Positions 1 through 9,000 of a DNA stretch of 33,536 bases are shown here, piece after piece. This DNA comes from JBBSGD01 sp038254435 (lineage in GTDB: Bacteria > Actinomycetota > CADDZG01 > WHSQ01): contig JBBSGD010000020.1 of NCBI GenBank assembly GCA_038254435.1, forward strand, positions 1 to 33,536. Direction: 5' to 3'. Within the stretch, counting starts at the first letter, position 1; the number at the start of each line of letters is the position of its first letter. The notes under the pieces are model-generated. The model searched no databases. It worked only from the letters and a program-made list of their open reading frames with translations, and had not been told where the DNA came from. The position numbers and the translations under genes were made by a program.

Positions 1-37
1 GGTGCTTCTCCGACCAGTCGATCCCGACGAAGATCAC
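1..37 (-). CDS. IS110-family transposase, N-terminal fragment (runs off the window)
   Basis: Reading the minus strand from a GTG at 37, the first residues are VIFVGIDWSEKH. This matches the opening of IS110-family (DEDD-type) transposases, where the Asp of the GID motif is the first catalytic acid of a RuvC-like nuclease fold. An AAGGAGG ribosome binding site lies five bases before the GTG, at 43-49, which supports the start. Only 12 codons are inside the window. The family call therefore rests on a short but characteristic motif plus the structured non-coding DNA upstream. Members of this family recombine DNA through a dinucleotide core and, where tested, are guided by an RNA encoded in the element's own non-coding end. 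Other RNase-H-fold proteins that begin with a GID motif are the main alternative. Confidence 0.68.
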   Translation of the reverse strand, partial: MIFVGIDWSEKH

Positions 38-67
38 CAGCCCTCCTTCCGACGCAGCCCACAACGG

Positions 68-240
68 CATCAGCCTCGAGGAGATCGGTGGCGTCCTAAT
101 GGATCAGTGCTCAGGTCGGCACGACATCCCACGAGCCCTCTTCTCTCCCCGCCGACCGGAGGGGGCACGATCTAGCCCTAGAGCTCGGAGCCCTGGGAAG
201 GCTCGGTGCTCACCCTCCGGCTGGCTGAGACATCAGCCTC
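68..240. repeat. 10-base direct repeat CATCAGCCTC at 68-77 and 231-240
   Basis: The same 10-mer occurs once between the candidate RNA and the transposase start (68-77). It occurs again overlapping the 3' arm of the 223-238 hairpin (231-240). The flanking bases differ. Its role is unknown. Confidence 0.5.
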
Positions 241-269
241 TCATCGGCTGTGACTGCAGGCCCATTAGG
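95..269 (-). ncRNA. Candidate IS110 bridge RNA (structured non-coding RNA)
   Basis: The segment is bounded by CCTAATGG at 95-102 and CCATTAGG at 262-269, a perfect 8-base inverted repeat that could close a 175-nt RNA. Inside are four hairpins: 223-238 (6-bp stem GGCTGA/TCAGCC, 4-nt loop), 188-204 (5-bp stem GAGCC/GGCTC, 7-nt loop), 171-182 (TCTA/TAGA) and 147-164 (CCCC/GGGG stem with one mismatch). It lies just upstream of the IS110-like transposase start and on the same strand, where IS110-group elements encode their bridge RNA. The described IS621 RNA is about 177 nt. No open frame with a ribosome binding site crosses it. The RNA ends and the loop-to-target pairing are inference, because the right end of the element is not visible. 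Confidence 0.42.
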
Positions 270-279
270 GAAAGGAAAG

Positions 280-453
280 CTAGCGGCGCTTGCTAAGTTC
301 GCGGAGCCGTCGCTGTATCTGGTCAGCCTCCTTGAGCAGTTCCTCAGTCCGCCGATCCGTCTGCTCCCGACGCCGATCTAGCTCTTCCTTTGTGCGACGC
401 CGCTGCTGGTCCTTAGGGGAAGAAGCGGCGGCAGTCTCTGCTGCTCTCTTCAT
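280..453 (-). CDS. Small charged coiled-coil protein, 57 aa, unknown function
   Basis: The ATG at 451-453 overlaps the stop of the upstream 174-residue gene as ATGA, with a GAGGAGG ribosome binding site five bases before the start. This arrangement implies translational coupling and argues strongly that the small gene is real. The product is 57 residues, almost entirely polar and rich in Arg, Glu, Lys and Gln. It is predicted to be one long helix or coiled coil from about residue 14 to the end, with no membrane segment or signal peptide. It was not recognised as any family. Because its partner carries a C-terminal coiled coil, an interaction between the two is a reasonable inference. The stop lies at the presumed edge of the IS110 element, so the native C-terminus could have been altered by insertion. 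Confidence 0.62.
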   Translation of the reverse strand: MKRAAETAAASSPKDQQRRRTKEELDRRREQTDRRTEELLKEADQIQRRLRELSKRR

Positions 454-974
454 GCGTCCTCCTCCTCGTGGGCTGGCAAGCTTACTCCCGTCGGGTCAGT
501 TTCGCTCTCGACCATCTGGCGGTACTCATCCCGCTCTTTCCCCACCTCGCTTAGCTGAGCCCGCAAGCCGTCGATCGTGGCGTTTGCATCGCTCAGTTCA
601 CCGGTACTCAGGCCGCTCGGGCTGAGCTTCACAACCCAGCGATTGTGAAGGACCAGGACGGGAATGCTCGCTGCGACAAATAGGGCACTAAGCACTAGCG
701 CGTATCGCAGAAATCCGACCGTGAGCTTGTCTTGGGCCAATAGTTGCGAGAGGGAGGGGTGTCTGCCAATCGTTGGGACCCTGGAATCGAACGGCCAAAG
801 ATGAAGAGCGGCCAGGAGAACGCCCAGCGCGACGACGGCACCAGCTGCGGAGAGCACCAGCTTGCGGGACGGGTCCTGATAACCAGTCGTAAGCTCGTCA
901 CCGCCCGCCTCCTCCGTCTCATCCCCCACGCAAGAACCATATGCCGTCGGCATCGAGAGGGCTAGGACCTTCAT
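450..974 (-). CDS. Two-helix membrane protein with C-terminal coiled coil, unknown function
   Basis: This gene encodes 174 residues. A polar N-terminus (1-36) is followed by a membrane segment at about 38-60, a loop of about 27 residues, a second membrane segment at about 88-110, and a soluble tail with a likely coiled coil at about 126-157 ending in an acidic stretch (EEEDA). With two helices both termini should be on the same side of the membrane, probably the cytoplasm. No catalytic motif or known domain was recognised. The ATG at 972-974 has only a weak ribosome binding site; an in-frame GTG at residue 16 is an alternative. It forms a two-gene operon with the 57-residue coiled-coil gene through an ATGA overlap. 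The predicted coiled coils in both products suggest a membrane-tethered complex, which is inference. Confidence 0.6.
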   Translation of the reverse strand: MKVLALSMPTAYGSCVGDETEEAGGDELTTGYQDPSRKLVLSAAGAVVALGVLLAALHLWPFDSRVPTIGRHPSLSQLLAQDKLTVGFLRYALVLSALFVAASIPVLVLHNRWVVKLSPSGLSTGELSDANATIDGLRAQLSEVGKERDEYRQMVESETDPTGVSLPAHEEEDA

Positions 975-1285
975 CCATCCGGCAACTGCCCGATTCAGAC
1001 TGAACCACTATCTACAGTCTCTCCGAGCGCTGGTCCCCTTACCCCTATCTGACTTCCCATTAGGGCCGGAAAGTGCCACGGGGCGTGCCTCCGTGAACTC
1101 GATGGCTTCAGCGCGAGGGGCCCTGCGAGCACGGCGTTCCGGTCCGGAGCCATCACTGCCGACCACGCCATCGAGCAGGCGCGCTCCGAGTACCGGGTGC
1201 CACAGGGCGGGTCTGGGAGATATGGCGGAGAGCCACGATGCGACTCTCGCCGCCCGCGCTCGTGCCCTCGGCCGGGGCTTGTTGG
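975..1285. other. Gene-free stretch between the membrane-protein operon and the transporter
   Basis: These 311 bases separate two minus-strand genes. Open frames cross it on both strands but have no ribosome binding site and no recognisable product. A weak hairpin with CACGG/CCGTG arms at 1077-1095 is the only local structure noted apart from the inverted repeat at 997-1020. Nothing else was seen. Confidence 0.5.
997..1020 (-). promoter_or_regulatory. Operator-like inverted repeat upstream of the 174-aa gene
   Basis: AGACTG (997-1002) and CAGTCT (1015-1020) form a perfect 6-base inverted repeat with 12 bases between. On the minus strand a TAGATA element (1009-1014) that could serve as a -10 box lies between the arms, about 35 bases before the ATG at 974. 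The position fits autoregulation or repression of the two-gene operon. No regulator is assigned. Confidence 0.3.
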
Positions 1286-2756
1286 TCAGCGCCTGAGCCG
1301 CTCGCCAAGCCTCGGGGAGATGACGCCCCGTCCGTCGCCGGCAAGCCATTGCTCGAGGTCGGGCCGCTGCAGTGGGACGCCGCCGGCTACGAAGAGGGCG
1401 GTGAGGATGACGCCGCCGGCAACCGTGACGAGGATCACCAACTCGACAGCACTGTGGATGCCGGACGCGATCTGCGCCGGCGTGGTGCCGTAGCTCATGG
1501 CGAAGTGAAGGACGATGGGGGGCGAAGATGAAGCCCGCCTCGAGGCGCAGCAGCTGAACGAGCGCGAAGGCGCGTCCCACCTTGTTCGACGGCACGGCGA
1601 GTGCGGCGAGGAAGAGTCCGGGAGACACCGTCGCTCCGGCGCCGAGTCCGAGCGTCAACGCGGCGAGCATCACCGGCAGCTCCGAATCGGTGCTCGTTGC
1701 GGTGAGCAGAACGGCGCCCGCGGCGAGCAGCATGAGCATTCCGCTGAGGGGCAGAAGCGCCAGATACCTCGTGCGGAAAGCGAAGCCGAATAGCGTTGCG
1801 CTCACGACCATCCCGCCGAGCTGAGGCCACAACAGCAAGCCCGTATGAAGCGGTGTCAGGTCCCTGACCTCGACGAGCAGAACCTCGATCAGCCCCAGGA
1901 GTGTGACGAGCACTGCGCCGCCGACCATCGCACACAGAGTTCCCGCGACCGGCAGCGTGTGGGCGATGAGCCGTACCGGCATGAGCGGCTCCCCGCGCCG
2001 GCGGTACTCGAGGATGATCAGCGTTACCAGGCAGCCGAGGCCCACGACAATCGGGAGCCACACGAACGGCGAGGTGAACGACTTCTCCGTGAGCCATGAC
2101 GCGCCAAAGAGGGGGAGCGCTCCGCCGGCGAGCGCAAGGGGAAAGACCGGCGCGTCGATTGGCAAGTCGGGTTGGGCAGGCTCGACGTCGCCGATCGCAG
2201 TCCACGCGAGCGCGAGGCCGGCGACTCCCACGGCGCCCAGCCCCGCAAGCAGCCATCTCCAGGCCGAGGGTGCTGCCGCTACTCCTCCGAGCAGTGGGCC
2301 GATGGTGATGGCGCCGAACAGACCGACGTTGACTAGGGCCGCCGTCACCGGGAGCTTGCGGGCGGGATAGCTCGTGATCAGCGGGGGCAGGGCACCGATG
2401 AGCATGAAACCGGTGGCAAGTCCCTCGAGTATCCGCCCGGCCCCAAAGACTGGCCACGCGCTCGCTGTGGCGGCGACGAGCGTACCGATCACGAATGCGG
2501 ATTCGTAGACCAGCATCAGCCTGCGTTGCGGGAGCCTTTGAGCCAGGTCGGCCGCGACGACGGCGCCGAATGCGTAGGCGGCGTTGCTCAGACCCTCGAC
2601 GATTCCGAGGTCGGTCCTCGACGCGTGCAAGGAAGCCGCGATCGCAGGCTGCATGAGCCCGGTCGCCGTGGTGAGCAAGAGGTTGGGGACGAGGGCCGCG
2701 AGCATCAGGGCCGCGCTCGCTCCATAACGACCTGCGAGCGCTCCGCGTAGGCGCAC
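1286..2756 (-). pseudogene. MFS drug-efflux-type transporter (DHA2-like), interrupted by a frameshift
   Basis: The start chosen is GTG at 2754-2756, preceded by AAAGGAGG with a 4-base gap. From there the product begins VRLRGALAGRYG and shows the hydrophobic-helix pattern of a major facilitator, probably 12-14 helices. It includes a motif-C-like stretch (residues near GAITIGPLLGG) typical of EmrB/QacA-type antiporters, which export toxic compounds with proton influx. The frame is broken at a run of six G at 1517-1522. Removing one base joins it to a second frame that continues as FAMSYGTTPAQ and supplies the last helices, ending at 1286. The restored protein would be about 489 residues. Either the gene is inactive or the homopolymer was miscounted in sequencing. 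Upstream, the uninterrupted first frame runs on past 1517 into Arg-rich non-membrane sequence, as expected of an out-of-frame read. Confidence 0.75.
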
Positions 2757-2798
2757 ATAACCTCCTTTGGCATTAATGAGCAGCAGTGTTGCCACGAT

Positions 2799-2815
2799 GT
2801 GCACCACGTGCACCA
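2799..2815. promoter_or_regulatory. Tandem GTGCACCA repeat upstream of the MFS gene
   Basis: GTGCACCA occurs at 2799-2806 and again at 2808-2815, so each copy includes the palindrome GTGCAC. It lies 43-60 bases before the chosen GTG start and just downstream of a TAAATT (minus strand, 2821-2826) that could be a -10 box. Binding of an efflux-pump repressor is plausible, but no regulator gene is adjacent. Confidence 0.3.
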
Positions 2816-3000
2816 GAAGAATTTACGGAAGGGGGTCACGCGAGTCGCTTGGCTGCCGCCGGCGAAGGGCAAGGGACCCGTAGCGAGTCATTGTTCTGGG
2901 TAAGCCTCGACTCCCGCTCTGCCTCCCGGAGCATCTCCGCGTCGAAGATAACCGGCGCGTGCAGGCTTTCCCCCGCACGGCTCCTGTCGCAACCCCCTGC

Positions 3001-3006
3001 TACTTT
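3001..3006 (+). promoter_or_regulatory. TACTTT -10 box of a probable leaderless adnA transcript
   Basis: TACTTT fits the TANNNT -10 consensus and ends seven bases before the GTG at 3013. A transcript starting at or next to the start codon is therefore expected. No ribosome binding site precedes the GTG. The same spacing recurs before the genes at 11435 and 12940. Confidence 0.45.
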
Positions 3007-3012
3007 CAACGG

Positions 3013-6000
3013 GTGGAATTCGATGAGGCACAGCGGCAGGCAATCGAGCATTCCGACGGTCATCTTCTGGCTCTCGGCGGGCCCGGAGCCGGCAAGACGT
3101 CAGTCCTGGCCGAGCGCTTCGTGCGCCTGGCTCTCAGCGAGGGCTGCTCGCCCGACCGCATCCTCTTTCTGGTGCCCAACCGCACCCAGAAGATGGCCTT
3201 GCAGGAGGCGCTCACCAAGCGCCTGCTGATCGACGAGGGGCTTCCCGCGCTCGTCGAGGTCCCCGTCTACACGTGGCACGGCTTCGCCTATCACCTCGTC
3301 ACCCGCCACTACGACAAGCTCGGCTACCCCGAGCCCCCGGTCCTTCTCACGAGCCCGGAGCAATGGGGCGACATCCGCGAGGCGCTCGCCGGCGAGTCAG
3401 AGCTGGACTGGCCCCACTACCGCCACCTGCTTCGCAGCCCCGGGTTCGTCGACGAGGTCGTGGACTTCTGCATCCGGGCGGAGCAGCGGTTGCTCGAGGA
3501 GTCAGACTTCGAGGCGCTCGTGGACGCGCGCCCCGAGTACGCCGAGATCGTGCGCTTCTTCAAGGAGCACCGCACCCGTCTGCACTCGAGCGCACGGATC
3601 GACTACCCGACGTTTCTCGCCGACGCCACCGATCTCATCGCCCGCTACGACGACGTGCGCGCGCAGCTTCACCGCCGCTTCTCTCACATCCTTGTCGACG
3701 ACGGACAGGAGCTCGCCCGGGTCCAGCAGCGACTGTTGCATTTTCTCGCAGGCTTCGCCGGTTTTTCCGCCGAGCCGGCGCCCCACCCACCCCGCAGCCT
3801 CGTGGTTGCCGCCGATCCCGACTCCGCCATCGAGACGTTCCGCGGCGCCGAGCCGGGCTGGCTCGGTTCCTTCGCCGGCCAGCTCGGGGATCACGACGCC
3901 GTCACGCTCACTACCTCGTACCGTCTCGGGCGCGAGGCGGGACCGCTGCTCACCAATTTCGTGACCGCGGGGAACGAGTCGCATCACAGACCCGCCATCT
4001 TCGCGGGCGGTTCGGGCCTCGAGGTCCGCCACCTGCAGAACCTCGCCGCCGAGGTCGCGATGGTCGCGGCCGAGCTGAGACGCGCCCACTTGATCGACAA
4101 GATCGCCTACGAGGACATGGCGATCCTGCTTACCTCGCCCGGAGCCATGCTGCCGCCGCTCGAGCGGGCCCTTGCCGGACTCGAGGTGCCTTACTCGGTT
4201 GCGGTTCCAGACCGGCCGCTCGAGCAAGAGCCGGCGGTGCGCGCTTTCAAGATCCTCGCGCGCCTCGCCTTTGATCAGGCCCCCGACGACGACACCGTGC
4301 GCGACGCACTGCGTTCTAGTTTCTCGCGTCTTGAGGATCGTGACGTGCGCGACATCGAGCGGGCCGCTCGGGCGGCGCACCGGCCGCTCGCCGCCTTCGC
4401 CGAGTCCCTCGACGGGAACGTCCCCGAGGACATAGCCGTCAAGGTCGGTGAGCTACGAGCTTTGCGCGACCTCCTGCGCGCCCAAGCGGACCTTCCGGCC
4501 GATGCCGCCTTCTACGCAGTGTGGCGCAGCGCGGTCGCATTCCGCGACCTCCAGGACCGTGCCGAGGCGGGCGACGACACGGCCAACCGCGACCTCGACG
4601 CACTCGTCGCCTACTCTCGCTCGCTCGGGCGTTTCGTGGAGCGGCGCCGGGGCCGGGGCACGCTCGCCGAGTACTTGAGGGCGGTTGGGCGCGCCGATTT
4701 CGGGGCAGACCCGTGGCTACCGCAGGCGCGCTCGGGCACGGGCGTCAAGATCCTTTCTTTCCACGCAGCTAAGGGCGGCCAGTACGACCTCGTGTGCGTC
4801 GCCGGCTGCGTCGACGGCGCCATTCCCAAGGGCCGGCGGGCGCGCGGCCTCTTCGACCCCTATTTTCTCGACGAGGACAGCCCCGTTGAGCGCGCCCACC
4901 GGAACGAGATGGAGGACCGGCGGGTCTTCTACGTCGCGCTGACGCGCTCGACCGGGCGCACCATAGTTTCGACCTCGCCCGGGGCAAGCCGGCGCGCCCA
5001 GCCGAGCCGCTACCTGATCGACCTCTTCGGCGAGCTCCCGGAGCGGACCGGCGCTCCCGACCTCGGCCCTCTGACCTTCTCCGAGCTCGCCGCCGAGCTC
5101 AGGCGCACGCTCACCGACGTGGCCGGGGACCCGGCCGAACGCGTTGCTGCGCTTGCGGCGCTCGAAAGCGTCTGCAAGTCCGACCCCAACTGCCTCGCGG
5201 CGCAGCCCGCCGAGTGGTGGTGGCGGTGGGACTGGACGCAGGGCGCGCCCTCGATTCGCGCGCAGCAGCCCGACGCCGAGGACCTTCCGGCCGACAAGCT
5301 GCGCACCTCCTATTCGCGCATCTCCAAGTACGAGAACTGCGGCCTTCAGTACGTGCTGTCCCAGGTGCTGGGGCTCGATCCCGAGTCTTCGCACCAGATG
5401 GCGTTCGGAACCTGGATGCATCAGATTTTCGAGGACATCGAAAAGGAGCCGAGCCCACAGCAGCAGGCGAGCGGTCGTCGCCATCTTGAGGACCCGCCCG
5501 CGATCATGCTGCGCTATGAGGAGCTGTTCAAAGAGTCGGTCTTTCCAAACCAGGCGATCGCCCGGCAGTTCCGGCGCGACGGGGTCAAGATGCTCAAGAA
5601 CTACTGGGACAAGCTGCGCGTGCGGCGCGTGCTCGAGGTCGAGCACAAGTTCAAGGTCGACTTCGACGGTCATCTCATCCGGGGCCGCATAGACCGCGTC
5701 GACAAGGCCGGCAAGAACATCCTCGTGTCCGATTACAAGACGTCGCGTTACACGGCCGGGTGGCAGGAAGCGCGTGACTCGCTGCAGCTCGCCATCTACT
5801 ATCTCGCCTGCAAGCAGGACCCGGCCATCGCGCAGCACGGCGAGCCTGCCGCCATGCAGCTCGTCTACCCGTTCAGGCTCTACAGGGACCAGGTCGCGGT
5901 GCGGGCTCAGAAACCCGGGGAGGCAGAGGCCGCGCTCGAGCGCCTCCCGGACATGATCGCGGGCGTCCTGGCCGAGGACTTTCGCCCGAGGCCCGAAGCC

Positions 6001-6069
6001 GACTGCTTCTTCTGCAAGTTCAAGCCGCTGTGCCCGCTGTGGGTCGACGGCAAGGAGCTGACCCAATGA
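3013..6069 (+). CDS. adnA: AdnA-like UvrD/RecB-type helicase-nuclease subunit
   Basis: The predicted start is GTG 3013, giving VEFDEAQRQAI, the usual opening of this helicase family, and 1018 residues in all. An N-terminal superfamily 1A motor carries Walker A GGPGAGKT (about 22-29) and later motifs SYR, SFHAAKG and VFYVALTR. The C-terminal RecB-family nuclease has GTWMH near 797, RGRIDRVD near 890, SDYKTSR near 905 and QLAIYYLA. Cysteines in YENCG (near 775) and CFFCKFKPLC (near 997-1006) are placed as in iron-sulfur nucleases. Motif II is DDGQ (229-232) instead of DE-x-Q, suggesting a weakened ATPase. In mycobacteria AdnAB resects double-strand breaks for recombination. The stop overlaps the adnB start as ATGA, so the subunits should be made together. 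The AddAB class is the alternative, but two motor-plus-nuclease polypeptides favour AdnAB. Confidence 0.85.
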   Translation: MEFDEAQRQAIEHSDGHLLALGGPGAGKTSVLAERFVRLALSEGCSPDRILFLVPNRTQKMALQEALTKRLLIDEGLPALVEVPVYTWHGFAYHLVTRHYDKLGYPEPPVLLTSPEQWGDIREALAGESELDWPHYRHLLRSPGFVDEVVDFCIRAEQRLLEESDFEALVDARPEYAEIVRFFKEHRTRLHSSARIDYPTFLADATDLIARYDDVRAQLHRRFSHILVDDGQELARVQQRLLHFLAGFAGFSAEPAPHPPRSLVVAADPDSAIETFRGAEPGWLGSFAGQLGDHDAVTLTTSYRLGREAGPLLTNFVTAGNESHHRPAIFAGGSGLEVRHLQNLAAEVAMVAAELRRAHLIDKIAYEDMAILLTSPGAMLPPLERALAGLEVPYSVAVPDRPLEQEPAVRAFKILARLAFDQAPDDDTVRDALRSSFSRLEDRDVRDIERAARAAHRPLAAFAESLDGNVPEDIAVKVGELRALRDLLRAQADLPADAAFYAVWRSAVAFRDLQDRAEAGDDTANRDLDALVAYSRSLGRFVERRRGRGTLAEYLRAVGRADFGADPWLPQARSGTGVKILSFHAAKGGQYDLVCVAGCVDGAIPKGRRARGLFDPYFLDEDSPVERAHRNEMEDRRVFYVALTRSTGRTIVSTSPGASRRAQPSRYLIDLFGELPERTGAPDLGPLTFSELAAELRRTLTDVAGDPAERVAALAALESVCKSDPNCLAAQPAEWWWRWDWTQGAPSIRAQQPDAEDLPADKLRTSYSRISKYENCGLQYVLSQVLGLDPESSHQMAFGTWMHQIFEDIEKEPSPQQQASGRRHLEDPPAIMLRYEELFKESVFPNQAIARQFRRDGVKMLKNYWDKLRVRRVLEVEHKFKVDFDGHLIRGRIDRVDKAGKNILVSDYKTSRYTAGWQEARDSLQLAIYYLACKQDPAIAQHGEPAAMQLVYPFRLYRDQVAVRAQKPGEAEAALERLPDMIAGVLAEDFRPRPEADCFFCKFKPLCPLWVDGKELTQ

Positions 6070-9000
6070 TTGCTCAACGCGGGCTCCGCTCGTCGCCGGC
6101 GATCGTTGCGGCACTGCGCGGCTTCGAGCCCTCCACCGAGCAGTGGACCGCGATCTCGCATGCGCTCGAACCGGCCTATCTCGTCGCCGGGGCAGGGGCA
6201 GGCAAGACCGCCGTCATGGCGGCGCGCATCGTCTACACCATCGAGGCGCACGGCTACGACCCGAGCCAGGTGCTCGGCCTCACCTTCACCAACAAGGCGG
6301 CGGGGGAGCTGCACTCTCGCGTGCACGACGCCCTCGTCGCATCCGGGTTACACCGGCCCGAGGACATCACCGTGCAGACCTATCACGCCTTCGCCGCAGC
6401 GGTAGTGCGCGAGCATGGGCTGCTCGTCGGGGTCGAGCCCGACTCCGGACTGCTGTCCCAAGCTCAGCAGTGGCAGATGGTGCTGTCTTGCATCGATCGT
6501 ATCGACGAGCCCTTCGACGCAATAGAAATGCGCACCATGCCGAGTGTTGTGCGCTCCGCCCTGTCGCTTGCCTCGTCGATCTCCGACCACTGCATAGGAG
6601 TCGGCAAGGTCGAAGCCTCGGCCGACGCGATCCTCGCCTCCAAGAAGGTCGACGATGCCTTCATCCTCGAGACGGCCGCCAAGCGCAAGGAGCTGTGCCG
6701 TCTGGTGCGCGCTTACACCGACGCCAAGAAGGACTCACGGCGCATCGACTTCGGCGACCAAGTGATGAAGGCGGTCGAGATACTCACGCGCTTTGCCGAC
6801 GTGCGCGACTCTTACCGCGATCGCTTCCCGGTCGTGCTTCTCGACGAGTACCAGGACACCAACGTGGCGCAGCGACTATTGATGCAGCAGCTTGTCGCCG
6901 GTGGCGGAGCCATCACGGCTGTAGGCGACGCTCGCCAGGCGATCTACGCGTTTCGCGGCGCAACGATGTTCAACCTCATCGAGTTCGCGGGGCACTTTCC
7001 CCGCACGGAAGGTGGCGCCTACGACGAGCTGTCCCTTTCCGAGAACTTTCGTTCGGGCGAAAGGATCCTCACCGCGGCTAACGCGATCGTGGGGCGAATC
7101 GCACCCGAGCGACGCCCCGGCCGCGCCCTGACGCCCTTTGCGGCCAACGGCGCCGGGCGCGCGCAGTTGGGTCTCTTCTCGGACGAGCGAGCCGAGGCCG
7201 AGTGGATTGCCGCGCGCTGCGAGCAGCTCCGCGGAGCGGTGCTTGCAGCCGGTCGTGATCCGGTCGCGTGGCGTGACATCGCCATCCTTACCCGCCGGCG
7301 CTCGAGCATGATTGCGGCCATGGAGGCGCTCGAAGCCCGCGACATTCCCTGCGAGGTCGTCGGCCTTGCGGGGCTCCTGAAGACGCCCGAAGTCATAGAC
7401 GTTGTCGCGTGGCTGCGCGCTCTCGAGACTCGACCAGGCGCCAATCGCTGGCTCGCTCGCATCCTCATGGGGCCGCGCTGGCGGATTCACTATCGCGATC
7501 TTGCCCTGCTGGCGCGCTGGGCCGCGCATCAGAACCAGTCGCTGCGCCTCACGCTTGCCGGAGGCGACGAGGAGCTGGCCTCGGATCTCGATGCAGGCGA
7601 CGTCGGCTTCGCGCTCATCGAAGCAGTCGATCACGCGGGCAACATCGACGGTCTCAGCGATGAGGCGCGCGGTCGTTTGCAGGCGTTTGGCAGGCGACTC
7701 GAGGATCTGCGCCGCAAGTCGAATGGTCCCCTTCTCGAGCTCGTGCAAGAAGTCGTCGAGCAGTCGGGTGTGGCGGATGCGCTTCGTTCCTCCGCGTCGC
7801 GCACATCTGCGGCGGCGCTCCAGAACCTGTCCAATTTCCTCGACGTCGTGGCCGACTTCGAACCGCTCGAGGGCGAGGCGAACCTGCGCGCCTTCGTCGC
7901 ATACCTCGACGCGGCCGACGACGCCGAAGAAACGCTCGAGGCCGCGCAACCCGCGCAGCAGGACTCCGTCAAGCTCATGACCGTTCACAGCGCCAAGGGG
8001 CTCGAGTTCGAGTGCGTCTTCGTGCCGGCGGTGGCGGCCGGGGAAGCCAAGGACGGTTCCAAGAAGAACTCGGTGTTTCCGTCGGACAAGGTGGACAACC
8101 CGCTCACGAGCTACGGCCAGCTGCCCTACGAAGTGCGTGAGGACGCGGGCTCTTTGCCCGGATTCGAGGGCGACCCCAAGGCTTTCAAGGAAGCCATCGC
8201 CGAGCGCACACTCGAAGACGAACGGCGTCTCTTCTACGTCGCGCTGACGCGCGCCAAGCAGCTCCTCGCCGTGACCGCCGCCCACTGGTACGGGCGCAAC
8301 AACACGCCCAAGGGACCGTCGCTCTTTTGGGAGGAGCTCGACGCGCTCGCAGACGAGGTGGTTCTCGAGGCGGTCGAGCGCGCCGAGCCGCCCCCTACCA
8401 ACCCCGTGTTCGAGCTGCTCGAAGATGAGCGCGCCTGGCCTCCCCCGGCACGGCTCGGTGTGGATGATCCACTGTTCGCACAGGGGCCGGGGGCGGCGGC
8501 CGACGACGTAGTGGCCGGACGCACGACGCTTGATGACCTCCTTGCGGGGCTCGATCCCGAGGCGCAGCAGCGGGCGCGGAACCTCGTCAAGTCGCACCAG
8601 GAGCGCAGCTCTTTGCTGGCGGCGGCGCGCCGCGTGGGGGCCGGGGCCGCCCCCCGGCGGGCCCCCGAGATCGTGTCGGCTACGTCTTTGGTGGGTCTCA
8701 ACTCGGGCGCCATCACCGAGCTCGATCTCGTCCGGCCCATCCCCAGCGAACCGGGGGAGTCGCGCCGCCGCGGCACCGAGGTCCATCGCCTCATCGAGGA
8801 GCAAAGCCGCGGCCTCGCCCCCTATCCCGACGAAGACGAGCTGGACGAGCCCGACAGCGCGGCCGCGCCTGCCGACCTCGCCGCCCTGATCGAAGTGTGG
8901 CGTGAGCGCGGCTATCCCGAGCGCGCGATCGCCGTTCTGCCTTCGGGCGAGCCGATGATCGAGCTCCCGTTCACCCTCAAGCACGAGGGCCGCTTGGTGC

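Larger units (their letters stand above)
1..279 (-). mobile_element. Left end of an IS110-like insertion sequence (partial)
   Basis: The element is inferred from the transposase start at 37 and the roughly 240 bases of hairpin-rich, gene-free DNA upstream of it (38-279). In the IS110 group the long non-coding left end precedes the transposase and carries the guide RNA. The outer boundary cannot be fixed because the right end is outside the window. It should lie near 270-285, because the next gene on the same strand stops at 280. IS110 elements usually lack long terminal inverted repeats and none was seen. Confidence 0.5.

Noticed and set aside
1093..1296. A 67-codon plus-strand frame in the gap before the transporter
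   Set aside because: It has no ribosome binding site, a low-complexity product and no family resemblance.
1008..1516. Extension of the transporter's first frame past the G-run to 1008
   Set aside because: The extension is Arg/Pro/His-rich and not membrane-like. The neighbouring frame continues the transporter, so the extension is an out-of-frame read.
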